A DNA stretch of 64,000 nt from JABCYV01 sp963729325. Its GTDB lineage: Bacteria > Acidobacteriota > Terriglobia > Terriglobales > Acidobacteriaceae. Location of the stretch: assembly GCA_963729325.1 (NCBI GenBank), contig CAVSNS010000010.1, positions 1 through 64,000 of the forward strand, written 5' to 3'. Shown one piece after another: positions 17,567 to 25,931 of the stretch (its first letter is position 1; every line of letters begins with the position of its first letter). The position numbers and the translations under genes are program-made. The notes beneath the pieces are model-generated. The model saw only the letters and a program-made list of their open reading frames with translations. It made no database searches and was not told the DNA's origin.

Positions 17567-18818
17567 ATGACCCGGGATCTGCTGAAGGAAGCCTACGGCG
17601 CCATGTTGCACAACCGCCGCCGCACCACGCTTACCATACTGGGGATGGCTTGGGGCCTTGCTACCGTCATTATCCTTCTGGCTTTCGGCTCAGGATTCGA
17701 GCGCGGCATCAATTTAGTCTTCAGTTCCTTTGGCACCGATGTCATCGGGGTGTTCCCGGGACGCACCTCGCTGCAAGCGGGAGGCGCAAAAGCCGGCAGC
17801 GAAGTGCGGCTAAAGCTCGCGGATGTGGACTACATCCGCAACGAAGTGCCCATGGTCAAGGGCGTAACTCCGATCTTTGACAAACAGAACGGTGTGAACA
17901 TTCAGCACGACACCCGCACTTTTACCAATCTCTTCTTCACCGGTGTGTATCCCGTATACGAGCGCATCCGTGGCTTCCGGGTGGATACAGGGCGAGGCCT
18001 GAGCGAAGCAAGATGAGATCGAGAGGGCCCGAGTGGCAGTGATTGGTGATGAAGCCAAACGAAGGCTCTTCTCGGGTCAGTCAGCGCTAGGGCAGAGCAT
18101 CCGCATCAACGGCATGAGCTTTCAAGTAGTGGGCATCTACCAACACAAGGTGCAGGGCGGCGACAACAACGACAACAGCATGGTCGTCATCCCCTTCAGC
18201 ACCATGGGTGATCTCTTTGACACGCGGTACATTACCGGTATGTTCATGGACTACGAGGGCGAGGATCATCGCCAACTGGCGCGAGTGGTGCGCTCCGTCT
18301 TGGCTGGACACCACAACTTCCGTCCCGACGACCGCCGCGCGGTTTTCCTGGCTGATTTCAAGGAGGATTACGACGACTTCAGGGTCGTGACTGCCGCTTT
18401 GAAGATCCTGCTTGCCTTCATCGGCGCGCTGACTCTTGGCATCGGTGGCATCGGGCTGATGAACATCATGCTGGTCTCGGTTCAGCAGCGCACTCGGGAA
18501 ATCGGCGTGGAGAAGGCCCTGGGCGCGAACAAGAGCCACATTCTTTTCCAGTTTCTGGCTGAAGCGCTGACCATCACGTTTACCGGAGGGCTAGCTGGAG
18601 TCGCGATCGCGTATCTCATTTCCTGGAGCGTAGGGTCGCTTACGATGATGAGCGCCCTCGGCGACAGCACTAATGCCGGCGACATTCACCTTCACATCAA
18701 CGTAAGCAGCCTTATGGTGGCGACACTCATTCTGAGCCTGGTAGGGATTGTGAGTGGCATGTTGCCCGCGATCCGGGCCGCCCGTCTGGATCCAATCGAG
18801 AGCCTCCGCTACGAATAG
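17567..18818 (+). CDS. FtsX/MacB-like ABC transporter permease 2, one frameshift
   Basis: The N-terminal part runs from 17567 (RRRTTLTILGMAWGLATVII, then a periplasmic region) to an early stop at 18016. The C-terminal part continues in the next frame to 18818 with ARVAVIGDEAKRRLFSGQ, TLGIGGIGLMNIMLVSVQQR, REIGVEKALGANKSHILFQ and an ending of LDPIESLRYE. Dropping one base near 18010 joins them through GLSEADEIERARV into 416 residues. It is the partner of permease 1, and together they would form a heterodimer. The ATPase must come from elsewhere in the genome, possibly from a gene such as the one at 35816-36577. Confidence 0.85.
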
Positions 18819-18826
18819 GCGCGCGA

Positions 18827-19333
18827 TCAGGGAGTGCTATCCCCCATTTCAAAGAGTTCGACTTCGCGGTGCCAGTCCGATTCGGCATGGTGATGAATCA
18901 GACGAACGCAGCGATTCCAGCGCAGGATAGCTTCGTCATTCCCCGTCGGACGAATTCTTTCCGCCTCTTCGTAGCAGCGCATGGCCTCCTCCAGGAGAAC
19001 AAGAAGCGTGTGTGGTGGACGCCCGGCGCGAAGCTGTGCTTTAGCGCGCCGTTCATGCAGTAGTCCCAAATAATAGAGGCGCTCATACCGATCGGTAAGC
19101 TGCTGAAAGATTCCCTCGGCTTCCGAATGGCGATCGGAGGGATTGCCAGTGAACTGGTCGGTGATCGCGAGGCCCAATTGCCGCAGCGCCAATTGATGTG
19201 TCGGCTCTACCGCTAGTACATCCTGACAGATGGATTCAGCCTCTTCCGGCTCGTTCAGGAAACGATACAGCTCCACTTTGGACAGGGCTGAGTCCACGCC
19301 TTCTGGTGAAATCGACTTCAGCTTGAGTTCCAT
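18827..19333 (-). CDS. Tetratricopeptide-repeat protein downstream of sdhB
   Basis: This 168-residue protein is entirely helical, with TPR-like pairs: ALSKVELYRFLNEPEEAESI, DVLAVEPTHQLALRQLGLAI, RYERLYYLGLLHERRAKAQL and LLEEAMRCYEEAERIRP. It has no signal peptide, so it is cytoplasmic. It is the last gene of the sdhC-sdhA-sdhB run, nine bases after sdhB, and is probably co-transcribed. A role in assembly or regulation of the dehydrogenase complex is possible but unsupported by any motif. Confidence 0.75.
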   Translation of the reverse strand: MELKLKSISPEGVDSALSKVELYRFLNEPEEAESICQDVLAVEPTHQLALRQLGLAITDQFTGNPSDRHSEAEGIFQQLTDRYERLYYLGLLHERRAKAQLRAGRPPHTLLVLLEEAMRCYEEAERIRPTGNDEAILRWNRCVRLIHHHAESDWHREVELFEMGDSTP

Positions 19334-19342
19334 AGGCCCTCC

Positions 19343-20104
19343 TCATTCATTTGGCTGGCGCTTGCTTGGGCTCACTGCATTTCTGATCTTCCGCACCAAA
19401 CCCAGCAGGGGATCGTAAAAATCATCAACGACCCGTTCCTTGAGCGGAATGATGGCGTTGTCGGTAATGTGGATGTCCTCTGGGCAGACTTCGGTGCAGC
19501 ACTTGGTGATGTTGCAGAAGCCGATGCCAAGTTCGTTCTTTAGCAGACCCGTACGGTTGAGCCCGTCGAGCGGGTGCATCTCTAATCCCGCCACGCGTAC
19601 AAAGAAACGCGGACCTCCGAATTGTTCCTGCTTATCGTGCTCGCGGAGGACATGGCACACGTTCTGGCACAAAAAGCATTCAATGCACTTCCGGAATTCC
19701 TGAACCCGATCCACGTCCTCCTGATATATCTTCCATTCCACGCCGGCGCGAGGCTGAAACGGCGGGATTTTCTTATTCACCTTGTAATTCCAGGAAACGT
19801 CCGTCACTAAATCTTTGATGACCGGAAACGACTTCATGGGAAGGATAGCGATCGGCTTGTCCTGGGGCAGAGTATCCATGCGAGTTTTGCAGGTAAGGCG
19901 GGGTCGGCCGTTAACCTCGGCTGAGCACGAACCGCACTTGCCAGCTTTGCAGTTCCAACGCACCGCTAGATCAGGCGCCTGATGCTGCTGGACGTAATGC
20001 AACGCGTCGAGCACCACCATCCCAGGAGCCACGGGTACGCGGTATTCCGCGGGCGCGCCGCCCTCTCGAGTGCCTCGGAAGATTTTCAGAGTCGCTTCTG
20101 CCAT
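19343..20104 (-). CDS. sdhB: Succinate dehydrogenase/fumarate reductase iron-sulfur subunit
   Basis: The protein has 253 residues and carries all three cluster motifs of SdhB: the [2Fe-2S] site CKAGKCGSCSAEVNGRPRLT ending in a further Cys (about residues 51-72), the [4Fe-4S] site CIECFLCQNVC (about 138-148), and the [3Fe-4S] region CNITKCCTEVCPEDI (about 198-212). It passes electrons from the flavoprotein to the quinone site in the membrane subunit. The gene follows sdhA by two bases. Confidence 0.95.
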   Translation of the reverse strand: MAEATLKIFRGTREGGAPAEYRVPVAPGMVVLDALHYVQQHQAPDLAVRWNCKAGKCGSCSAEVNGRPRLTCKTRMDTLPQDKPIAILPMKSFPVIKDLVTDVSWNYKVNKKIPPFQPRAGVEWKIYQEDVDRVQEFRKCIECFLCQNVCHVLREHDKQEQFGGPRFFVRVAGLEMHPLDGLNRTGLLKNELGIGFCNITKCCTEVCPEDIHITDNAIIPLKERVVDDFYDPLLGLVRKIRNAVSPSKRQPNE

Positions 20105-20106
20105 GA

Positions 20107-21840
20107 TTAAGCCGCGCTTCCTTTTTTTTCTTCGATAACCAGCGATTGCAAATCTTCGGGCATATCCGGGACAGGAACCTGTCGAAGTTCCATGCTTTCA
20201 CCTCGTCGCGAGATAACATTATTTTGTTTTCCCCACGCGGGATCGAGCTTGGGATAATCAATTCGACTGTGGGCTCCTCGACTCTCGCGGCGCGCCAGCG
20301 CACTGCGGGTTACTGCTTCCACTACCGTCAGCATCGATTCTAAATCGCGACTCAGGTGCCATCCCGGGTTAAACATGCGGGAGCCGCTCACGCTCATGCG
20401 GGTACTGCGTTGTTTGAGTTCTTCGATCTTGGTCAGGGCCAGCTGCAGGTCTTCTTCGGTACGAAAGATGCCGACTAGTTTCTGCATGTTCTCCTGCAGG
20501 TCAGCGTGCAGAGGATATGGGCTCTCCCCATCCTTGCGTTCAAAAGGCGCAAGCATTGCGCGCTCGGCCTCCTCGATCTGTTTTGCGTCGAGTGAAGGCG
20601 TGCCGGTTCTCTTCGCGTGTTCTGCGGCCGCCAGCCCAGCGCGCCGGCCGAAAACCAGAAGATCTGAGAGGGAGTTTCCGCCTAAGCGGTTGGCCCCGTG
20701 CAAGCCAGCCGCGGCTTCTCCGGCGGCGAACAGTCCAGGGACTGACGATGCTGCGGTGTCAGCTTCAACCTTAACGCCGCCCATCATGTAATGACAGGTC
20801 GGCCCCACCTCCATTGGTCCTTTGGTTATGTCAACGTCTGCGAGTTCCAGAAACTGGTGATACATGCTGGGTAACTTTCGCTTCACGTATTCAGCGGGCT
20901 TTTGCGAAATGTCGAGATACGCGCCTCCGTGTTCGGTTCCGCGTCCCTCGCGCACCTCGGTATATATCGCGCGCGCTACCACGTCGCGAGTAGAAAGTTC
21001 CATGCGCTTGGGATCGTAGCGTTCCATGAAGCGTTCGCCCGACTTATTACGGAGAATGCCACCTTCACCGCGTACCGCCTCTGTGACCAGAATTCCCTGT
21101 ACTCCCGGCGGCCACACCATTCCGGTAGGATGAAACTGCACGAACTCCATATCCATCAGGTCAGCGCCCGCATCGTAGGCGAGCGCCATTCCGTCGCCGG
21201 TGTATTCCCACGAATTCGAGGTGATCGGCCAGGCTTTTCCGATGCCTCCCGTGGCCAGCACGACAGACTTTGCCTTGAAGACGACGAACCGGCCGTTTTC
21301 GCGCCAGTAGCCGAAAGCTCCGGCGATCCGGTCACCGTCCTTCAGCAGCCGCGTAACTGCGCACTCCATGTATACGTCGAAACCCATCTGCACTCCGCGA
21401 TCCTGCAAAGTGCGAATCATTTCCAGACCAGTGCGGTCGCCGACGTGACAGAGGCGCTTGAAAGTGTGTCCTCCGAAGGCGCGCTGCAGAATACGGCCAT
21501 CCTTGGTGCGATCGAACAGCGCGCCCCACTGCTCCAGTTCACGCACGCGCTCGCTGGCCTCTTGCGCGTGGATTTGCGCCATGCGCCAGTTGTTGAGCAT
21601 TTTTCCGCCCCGCATGGTATCGCCGAAGTGCACCCGCCAGTCGTCAGCCTCGTCTACGTTCGCCATGGCAGCGGCGATTCCGCCTTCTGCCATCACGGTG
21701 TGGGCTTTGCCCAGGAGAGACTTGCAGACCACGCCTACGCTTGCGCCTTGGGCCAGGGCTTCAATCGCAGCGCGAAGGCCGGCTCCGCCGGCTCCGATGA
21801 TTAGGACATCATGTTCGTGCGTCTCGTATTTTCCGTTCAC
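20107..21840 (-). CDS. sdhA: Succinate dehydrogenase/fumarate reductase flavoprotein subunit
   Basis: I choose the GTG at 21840, which overlaps the sdhC stop as GTGA; the reading frame is open further upstream, but that sequence lies inside sdhC. The 577-residue product starts near HDVLIIGAGGAGLRAAIEAL (FAD-binding Rossmann motif), has GGHTFKRLCHVGDRTG around the flavin-attachment and substrate region, VQFHPTGMVWPPG and TRDVVARAIYTEV (substrate and catalytic segments), and GLFAAGEAAAGLHGANRLGG. It oxidises succinate to fumarate in the TCA cycle. Confidence 0.95.
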   Translation of the reverse strand: MNGKYETHEHDVLIIGAGGAGLRAAIEALAQGASVGVVCKSLLGKAHTVMAEGGIAAAMANVDEADDWRVHFGDTMRGGKMLNNWRMAQIHAQEASERVRELEQWGALFDRTKDGRILQRAFGGHTFKRLCHVGDRTGLEMIRTLQDRGVQMGFDVYMECAVTRLLKDGDRIAGAFGYWRENGRFVVFKAKSVVLATGGIGKAWPITSNSWEYTGDGMALAYDAGADLMDMEFVQFHPTGMVWPPGVQGILVTEAVRGEGGILRNKSGERFMERYDPKRMELSTRDVVARAIYTEVREGRGTEHGGAYLDISQKPAEYVKRKLPSMYHQFLELADVDITKGPMEVGPTCHYMMGGVKVEADTAASSVPGLFAAGEAAAGLHGANRLGGNSLSDLLVFGRRAGLAAAEHAKRTGTPSLDAKQIEEAERAMLAPFERKDGESPYPLHADLQENMQKLVGIFRTEEDLQLALTKIEELKQRSTRMSVSGSRMFNPGWHLSRDLESMLTVVEAVTRSALARRESRGAHSRIDYPKLDPAWGKQNNVISRRGESMELRQVPVPDMPEDLQSLVIEEKKGSAA

Positions 21841-22583
21841 AGTAGTCTGAGGTCCCTTATTGCGCCCGAGGAAACGAGTCGCACGTAGAAATCGGCGAAG
21901 CCAACTCCGAACAGGCTGATCCACGCAAACAGCATGTGGTGTTCGTTCAGCGCGGAAAGAGAGCGCCAAGTTTTGTAGCGGGGGCGACCAAAAGTCGTGC
22001 AAGAGAAGCAATCGAGCTTGCCTCCCACAAGGTGGCGCAGGGAGTGACAGGAGAGCAGATACAGGCTCAGCAACGAGACGTTTACCAGCAGCACGATGGA
22101 ACCAACGCCAACTCCGATTCCATCTTCAAAGAAAAAGCCGCGTACTGCGTCATGCCAGAGGAACGCCATGAAAATCACGGCTAGATACAGGAAATAGCGA
22201 TGCGCGTTCTGAAGAATGAAGGGAAACCGAGTTTCGCCGCCGTAGCGGCGTCCAGGTCTCTCAGGAGCGGCACAGGCCGGGGGATCGAGAAAGAAGGCGC
22301 GGTAATAAGCCTTCCGGTAGTAGTAGCAGGTAACCCGAAAACCGAGTGGACCGCCCAGGATCAACAGCGCCGGAGAAAAGGGCCAGTACTTGTGGTGCAC
22401 ATCGATCAGCGGAGAGTAGAAAGGAGAAAGATAGGGGCCCCACTGGAAGTAAGCTCCCTCGAACGCCCGCAGGGTGGCGTACACAGCGAACGCGCCCAGT
22501 CCCAAAATCACAGGAACAACTTGCGGCCACCACGCCTGCTGCTCTGCTGCGCTCCCCAACCGAGCGTCCCCAACTGAGGCCAT
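21837..22583 (-). CDS. sdhC: Succinate dehydrogenase membrane anchor (cytochrome b-type) subunit
   Basis: The 248-residue protein has about five hydrophobic helices (VVPVILGLGAFAVYATL, FSPALLILGGPLGFRVTCYY, YFLYLAVIFMAFLWHD, VGSIVLLVNVSLLSLYLLS, HMLFAWISLFGVGFADFYV). Histidines in or near them (HHKYWPF, NAHRYFLY, LWHDAVRG, CHSLRHLV, NEHHMLFAW) are candidate haem ligands. It resembles the single-chain anchors of soil-bacterial succinate dehydrogenases and not the small SdhC/SdhD pair of E. coli. Its stop overlaps the sdhA start by four bases. Confidence 0.85.
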   Translation of the reverse strand: MASVGDARLGSAAEQQAWWPQVVPVILGLGAFAVYATLRAFEGAYFQWGPYLSPFYSPLIDVHHKYWPFSPALLILGGPLGFRVTCYYYRKAYYRAFFLDPPACAAPERPGRRYGGETRFPFILQNAHRYFLYLAVIFMAFLWHDAVRGFFFEDGIGVGVGSIVLLVNVSLLSLYLLSCHSLRHLVGGKLDCFSCTTFGRPRYKTWRSLSALNEHHMLFAWISLFGVGFADFYVRLVSSGAIRDLRLL

Positions 22584-22636
22584 GATTTCTCCGGTAGATA
22601 GATTCGCGTAATTTGTCGCTGATGAAAGAACTGGAA

Positions 22637-22642
22637 ATTATA
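22637..22642 (-). promoter_or_regulatory. -10 box (TATAAT) upstream of sdhC
   Basis: A perfect TATAAT on the minus strand lies 54 bases before the sdhC ATG, in the 95-base gap after lctP. The -35 region does not match well. It suggests that sdhCAB has its own promoter even if it is also read through from lctP. Confidence 0.3.
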
Positions 22643-22678
22643 GTCCGGTGACGATGAAAGCGCTGCTCATTGTACTGA

Positions 22679-24448
22679 TCACTTCACAAACGTCAGTCCA
22701 TGCGGAACGGCGTGGGGAAAGACATACGCGTATAGCATGACGATGATTCCGACGATGGCCCCCAGTGCGACCGAGTGCCACACCACGAAGCGGAAAATGG
22801 TGCCTTCATTGCCGACCTGTTCGGTCGCCGCGGTGGCTATGGTGATCGATTGCGCATCCACCATTTTTCCCATCACACCGCCGGCGCTGTTGGCCGCGCA
22901 CATCAGAACCGGATCAATGCCGAGCTGCTGCGACGTAATTCGCTGCAAACTCCCGAACAGAGCATTTGATGAAGTGTCACTCCCGGTGAGCGCCACTCCG
23001 AGCCAGCCAAGGAATGTGCCGAAGAACGGATAAGCCCATCCAGTTCGAGTGAAGGCAAGTCCCAGCACGGCGTCCAGGCCTGAATAGCGAGTTACGTACC
23101 CCAGTCCCAGCATGAATGAGATGGCGATCATCGCCAGTCGCATCCGAACTAGCGTGCGCCAGAACGTCTTCATAAGCCGGAATGGCGTTAGACCAAGCAG
23201 TAATCCCGAGACAATTGCTGCTAAGAAGCATCCTGTGCCGGTCGCCGACAGCCAATTGAAGTCGTACCTTGCGGCTTCGGGCGTCGGCTTGGTTGCCACA
23301 GGCGCAGCCCGATAAACTGAGTTATGCAAATAGGGCACGTCCCACCCTGGCGGGCCGGGCCGCGGCTTGCCGTCAGCCAGGATCACCCGAAAAGCCGGAG
23401 TAGTGGCCTTGTTTATAGCTAACTTGACAGAAGGGAGTCCCCAGACCAGCACAAAGATGGACAGGATGGCAAAGGGCGTCCAAGCTTTCAGAACTTTTCC
23501 CGGCGGGTAGGAACGGGCTTTCACATTTCCATCGAAATTTGCGGCCGACCATCGTCCGCCGACATCATCGGTAATTTCTTCCGTGGGTGACAGGCCAGGC
23601 TTTCTCTGATCGTCGTAGTCGAAGCGCCAAATTTTCTTAGGCTTCCAGAAGCGCAGGAAGGCTACCGTCGCAATGATCGAAACCACTCCTCCCATGATAT
23701 CGACGAGATTGCTATCCACGTGGTTCGACCAGAAGAATTGCGTTAGAGCGAAGGAGAACCCCACCACCAATATCGCTGGGAACACTTCAAACGTTTCGCT
23801 CCAACTCACCATGGTCCGCACTAACCAGAACGGAACGATGATTGCGGTAAAGGGAAGAATGCGGCCGATGGTCGCATTCAGATCCGATTCCGGCAGCCCC
23901 GAGACAGCCGCGAGTGTATGGACTGGCGTGCCGATGGCACCCCACGCCACTGGCGCCGTGTTGGCAATCAGATTCAGCGCCGCGGCGTGAAAGGGCCTGA
24001 AGCCAAGCCCGATCATGAAAGCTCCAGCAATCGCGACGGGTGCGCCAAATCCAGCTGCGCCCTCAATGAACGCACCAAAGCAGAATGCGACAAGTAAAAC
24101 TTGCAGACGACGATCGGGAGTGATTCCAGCGACCGATTCCTTCATGATTTCAAACTGACCGGTTTCAACCGAAATGTCATAAAGATAGACGGCTGCCAGC
24201 ACAATCCAGGCTATTTTCAGTAGCCCAAAGGCAACGCCGTAGCCGAAACTCATCCCCGCCAATATCAACGGCATCTTGAAAAACAAGATTGCCACCAACA
24301 CGGCGGTTGTCGCACCGGCGATCGCGCACCAGTGTGGCTTTATCTTTAATCCTGCGAGGAGTCCAAACAAAACCAGGATGGGTAGCATGGCAACCAGCGT
24401 GGACAGCCACCAGTGACCGAAAGGGTCATAGACCTGCATCCAGTGCAT
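22679..24448 (-). CDS. lctP: L-lactate permease (LctP/LldP family)
   Basis: This is a polytopic membrane protein of 589 residues with about 13 hydrophobic segments. Family landmarks include WALSTLV-like WWLSTLVAMLPILVLFGLL, CFGAFIEGAAGFGAPVAIAG, NTAPVAWGAIGTPV, GWLGVALTGSDTSSNALFG and CAANSAGGVMGKMVDAQSI. It imports L-lactate, and possibly glycolate, with protons. A long soluble loop of about 120 residues near the middle is larger than in the E. coli protein. It follows the FMN-dependent lactate dehydrogenase gene (24504-25694) by 55 bases in the same direction. Confidence 0.92.
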   Translation of the reverse strand: MHWMQVYDPFGHWWLSTLVAMLPILVLFGLLAGLKIKPHWCAIAGATTAVLVAILFFKMPLILAGMSFGYGVAFGLLKIAWIVLAAVYLYDISVETGQFEIMKESVAGITPDRRLQVLLVAFCFGAFIEGAAGFGAPVAIAGAFMIGLGFRPFHAAALNLIANTAPVAWGAIGTPVHTLAAVSGLPESDLNATIGRILPFTAIIVPFWLVRTMVSWSETFEVFPAILVVGFSFALTQFFWSNHVDSNLVDIMGGVVSIIATVAFLRFWKPKKIWRFDYDDQRKPGLSPTEEITDDVGGRWSAANFDGNVKARSYPPGKVLKAWTPFAILSIFVLVWGLPSVKLAINKATTPAFRVILADGKPRPGPPGWDVPYLHNSVYRAAPVATKPTPEAARYDFNWLSATGTGCFLAAIVSGLLLGLTPFRLMKTFWRTLVRMRLAMIAISFMLGLGYVTRYSGLDAVLGLAFTRTGWAYPFFGTFLGWLGVALTGSDTSSNALFGSLQRITSQQLGIDPVLMCAANSAGGVMGKMVDAQSITIATAATEQVGNEGTIFRFVVWHSVALGAIVGIIVMLYAYVFPHAVPHGLTFVK

Positions 24449-24503
24449 GACCTTCTCCTTGCTTAGCAGTAATAGGAGCTACGCACGCCTACAGTTCGTT
24501 AGC

Positions 24504-25694
24504 TCATCCCCATGTTGCCGGTACATCAACGTATGAGCGATCCAGCATGGCGACAGACGGGCACCCGAGCAGCTTTAGCGTACGCTCGACGTCAGTTCGC
24601 AGAATCTGAATCGCACGGGCGACCCCCGCTTGGCCCGCGGCCGCGAGGCCGTAGGCGTAAGCGCGTCCACACAAGACCGCGCGCGCTCCCAGGCAGATGG
24701 CTTTGATAATGTCGGCGCCGCGACGAATGCCTCCGTCCATCAATACCTCTACGCGGCCGTTTACTGCTGCCACAATCTCTGGCAGCACTCGCAATGAAGC
24801 CGGGACCCCGTCGAGCTGGCGTCCGCCATGGTTCGAGACAACGATAGCGGCAGCTCCCTCATCGATCGCGCGCCGAGCATCGTCAGCAGTGAGAACACCC
24901 TTAATGACGATCAGGCCAGGCCAGAGATTGCGGATCCATCGCAGGTCGTTCCAGGTTACGGCTGCGGCGGCGAGAGCCGCACTCACATCGATAAGCTCCA
25001 TGGGCCCTTTACCGGGAATAACGACATTAGAGAGCTTCGACAAACCACCGTCGAGCAGGAAACCGGCGAGCCAAGCCGGACGCGACAGCACCTGCGGAAG
25101 GAATGGAATCTTCGCCAGCACGCTGTCACCCATGAGTTCTTTCATGCCGTTACGGAAGTCGCGCTCACGCATTCCCGCAACCGCGGTGTCGATAGTAACC
25201 ACCAAAGCCGCGCATCCCGCGACCCGAGCCCGCTCGATCACCGCTTCAGACGCCTCGCGACCACCCATCAAATAGAGCTGATAACAGACCGGACCGGAGG
25301 AAGCCGCTTTGACATCTTCCAACCGGTGCCCGGAAAGAGTCGAAAGGATGTAAGCCGTACCTGCTGCGCCAGCCGCCCGCGCGGCACCCGCTTCACCATC
25401 GGGATGCATCAGGCGGCTATACCCCACTGGAGCGAGCAAGGCGGGGAAAGAAACGTCGAAGCCCAGAACGCGCGTTCGTAAATCGCAATCAGGCACGGCT
25501 ACCGCGTGACGCGGTCGAAAGGTAACGTCATCAAAGACACGGCAGTTCTCTCGCAGTGTGACTTCACCATCGGCGCCACCGTCGAGATAATCGAAAACTG
25601 CTTTCGGCAGTCTGCGGCGGGCCAAGGGCCGCAGGTCCATGACACTGACGACCCGAGGGGATGCGACCGCGCGTGACTTTCTACTCATCGGCAA
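24504..25694 (-). CDS. lldD: FMN-dependent alpha-hydroxy-acid (L-lactate) dehydrogenase
   Basis: This 396-residue enzyme is of the glycolate oxidase/LldD/lactate monooxygenase family. It shows VFDYLDGGADGEVTLREN, PALLAPVGYSRLMHPDGE, YQLYLMGGREASEAVI, the active-site motif VVSNHGGRQLDGVPAS with the catalytic histidine, and MDGGIRRGADIIKAICLGA for FMN phosphate binding. It oxidises L-lactate to pyruvate and feeds electrons to the quinone pool or, in oxidase relatives, to oxygen. The adjacent lactate permease gene makes lactate the likely substrate. It is the first gene of the minus-strand block. Confidence 0.9.
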   Translation of the reverse strand: MPMSRKSRAVASPRVVSVMDLRPLARRRLPKAVFDYLDGGADGEVTLRENCRVFDDVTFRPRHAVAVPDCDLRTRVLGFDVSFPALLAPVGYSRLMHPDGEAGAARAAGAAGTAYILSTLSGHRLEDVKAASSGPVCYQLYLMGGREASEAVIERARVAGCAALVVTIDTAVAGMRERDFRNGMKELMGDSVLAKIPFLPQVLSRPAWLAGFLLDGGLSKLSNVVIPGKGPMELIDVSAALAAAAVTWNDLRWIRNLWPGLIVIKGVLTADDARRAIDEGAAAIVVSNHGGRQLDGVPASLRVLPEIVAAVNGRVEVLMDGGIRRGADIIKAICLGARAVLCGRAYAYGLAAAGQAGVARAIQILRTDVERTLKLLGCPSVAMLDRSYVDVPATWG

Positions 25695-25931
25695 ATTTTT
25701 CTAACCTGCCCGATTTTGGGCTGGCATCTTATCACGACGGCCGGAACTGATTTAGCTGGCTGAATGGGAGTTCGAGGGCAGTTACTATCAAAATTTCCAA
25801 GGCACCGTCTCCACTCAAGACAGTGATGTACACTTTGTTGTTGGCTGCCCATCATCGCATCACCATTGTAGCTGCGGTTCCACGACCCGAATCCTTGGAT
25901 GTCTAAAAATCAACCGCCGTAGGAGTGCCTC

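Noticed and set aside
20902..21804. Plus-strand open frame of about 300 codons
   Set aside because: It lies opposite sdhA, whose flavoprotein motifs are unmistakable. The long opposite frame is a side effect of codon bias.
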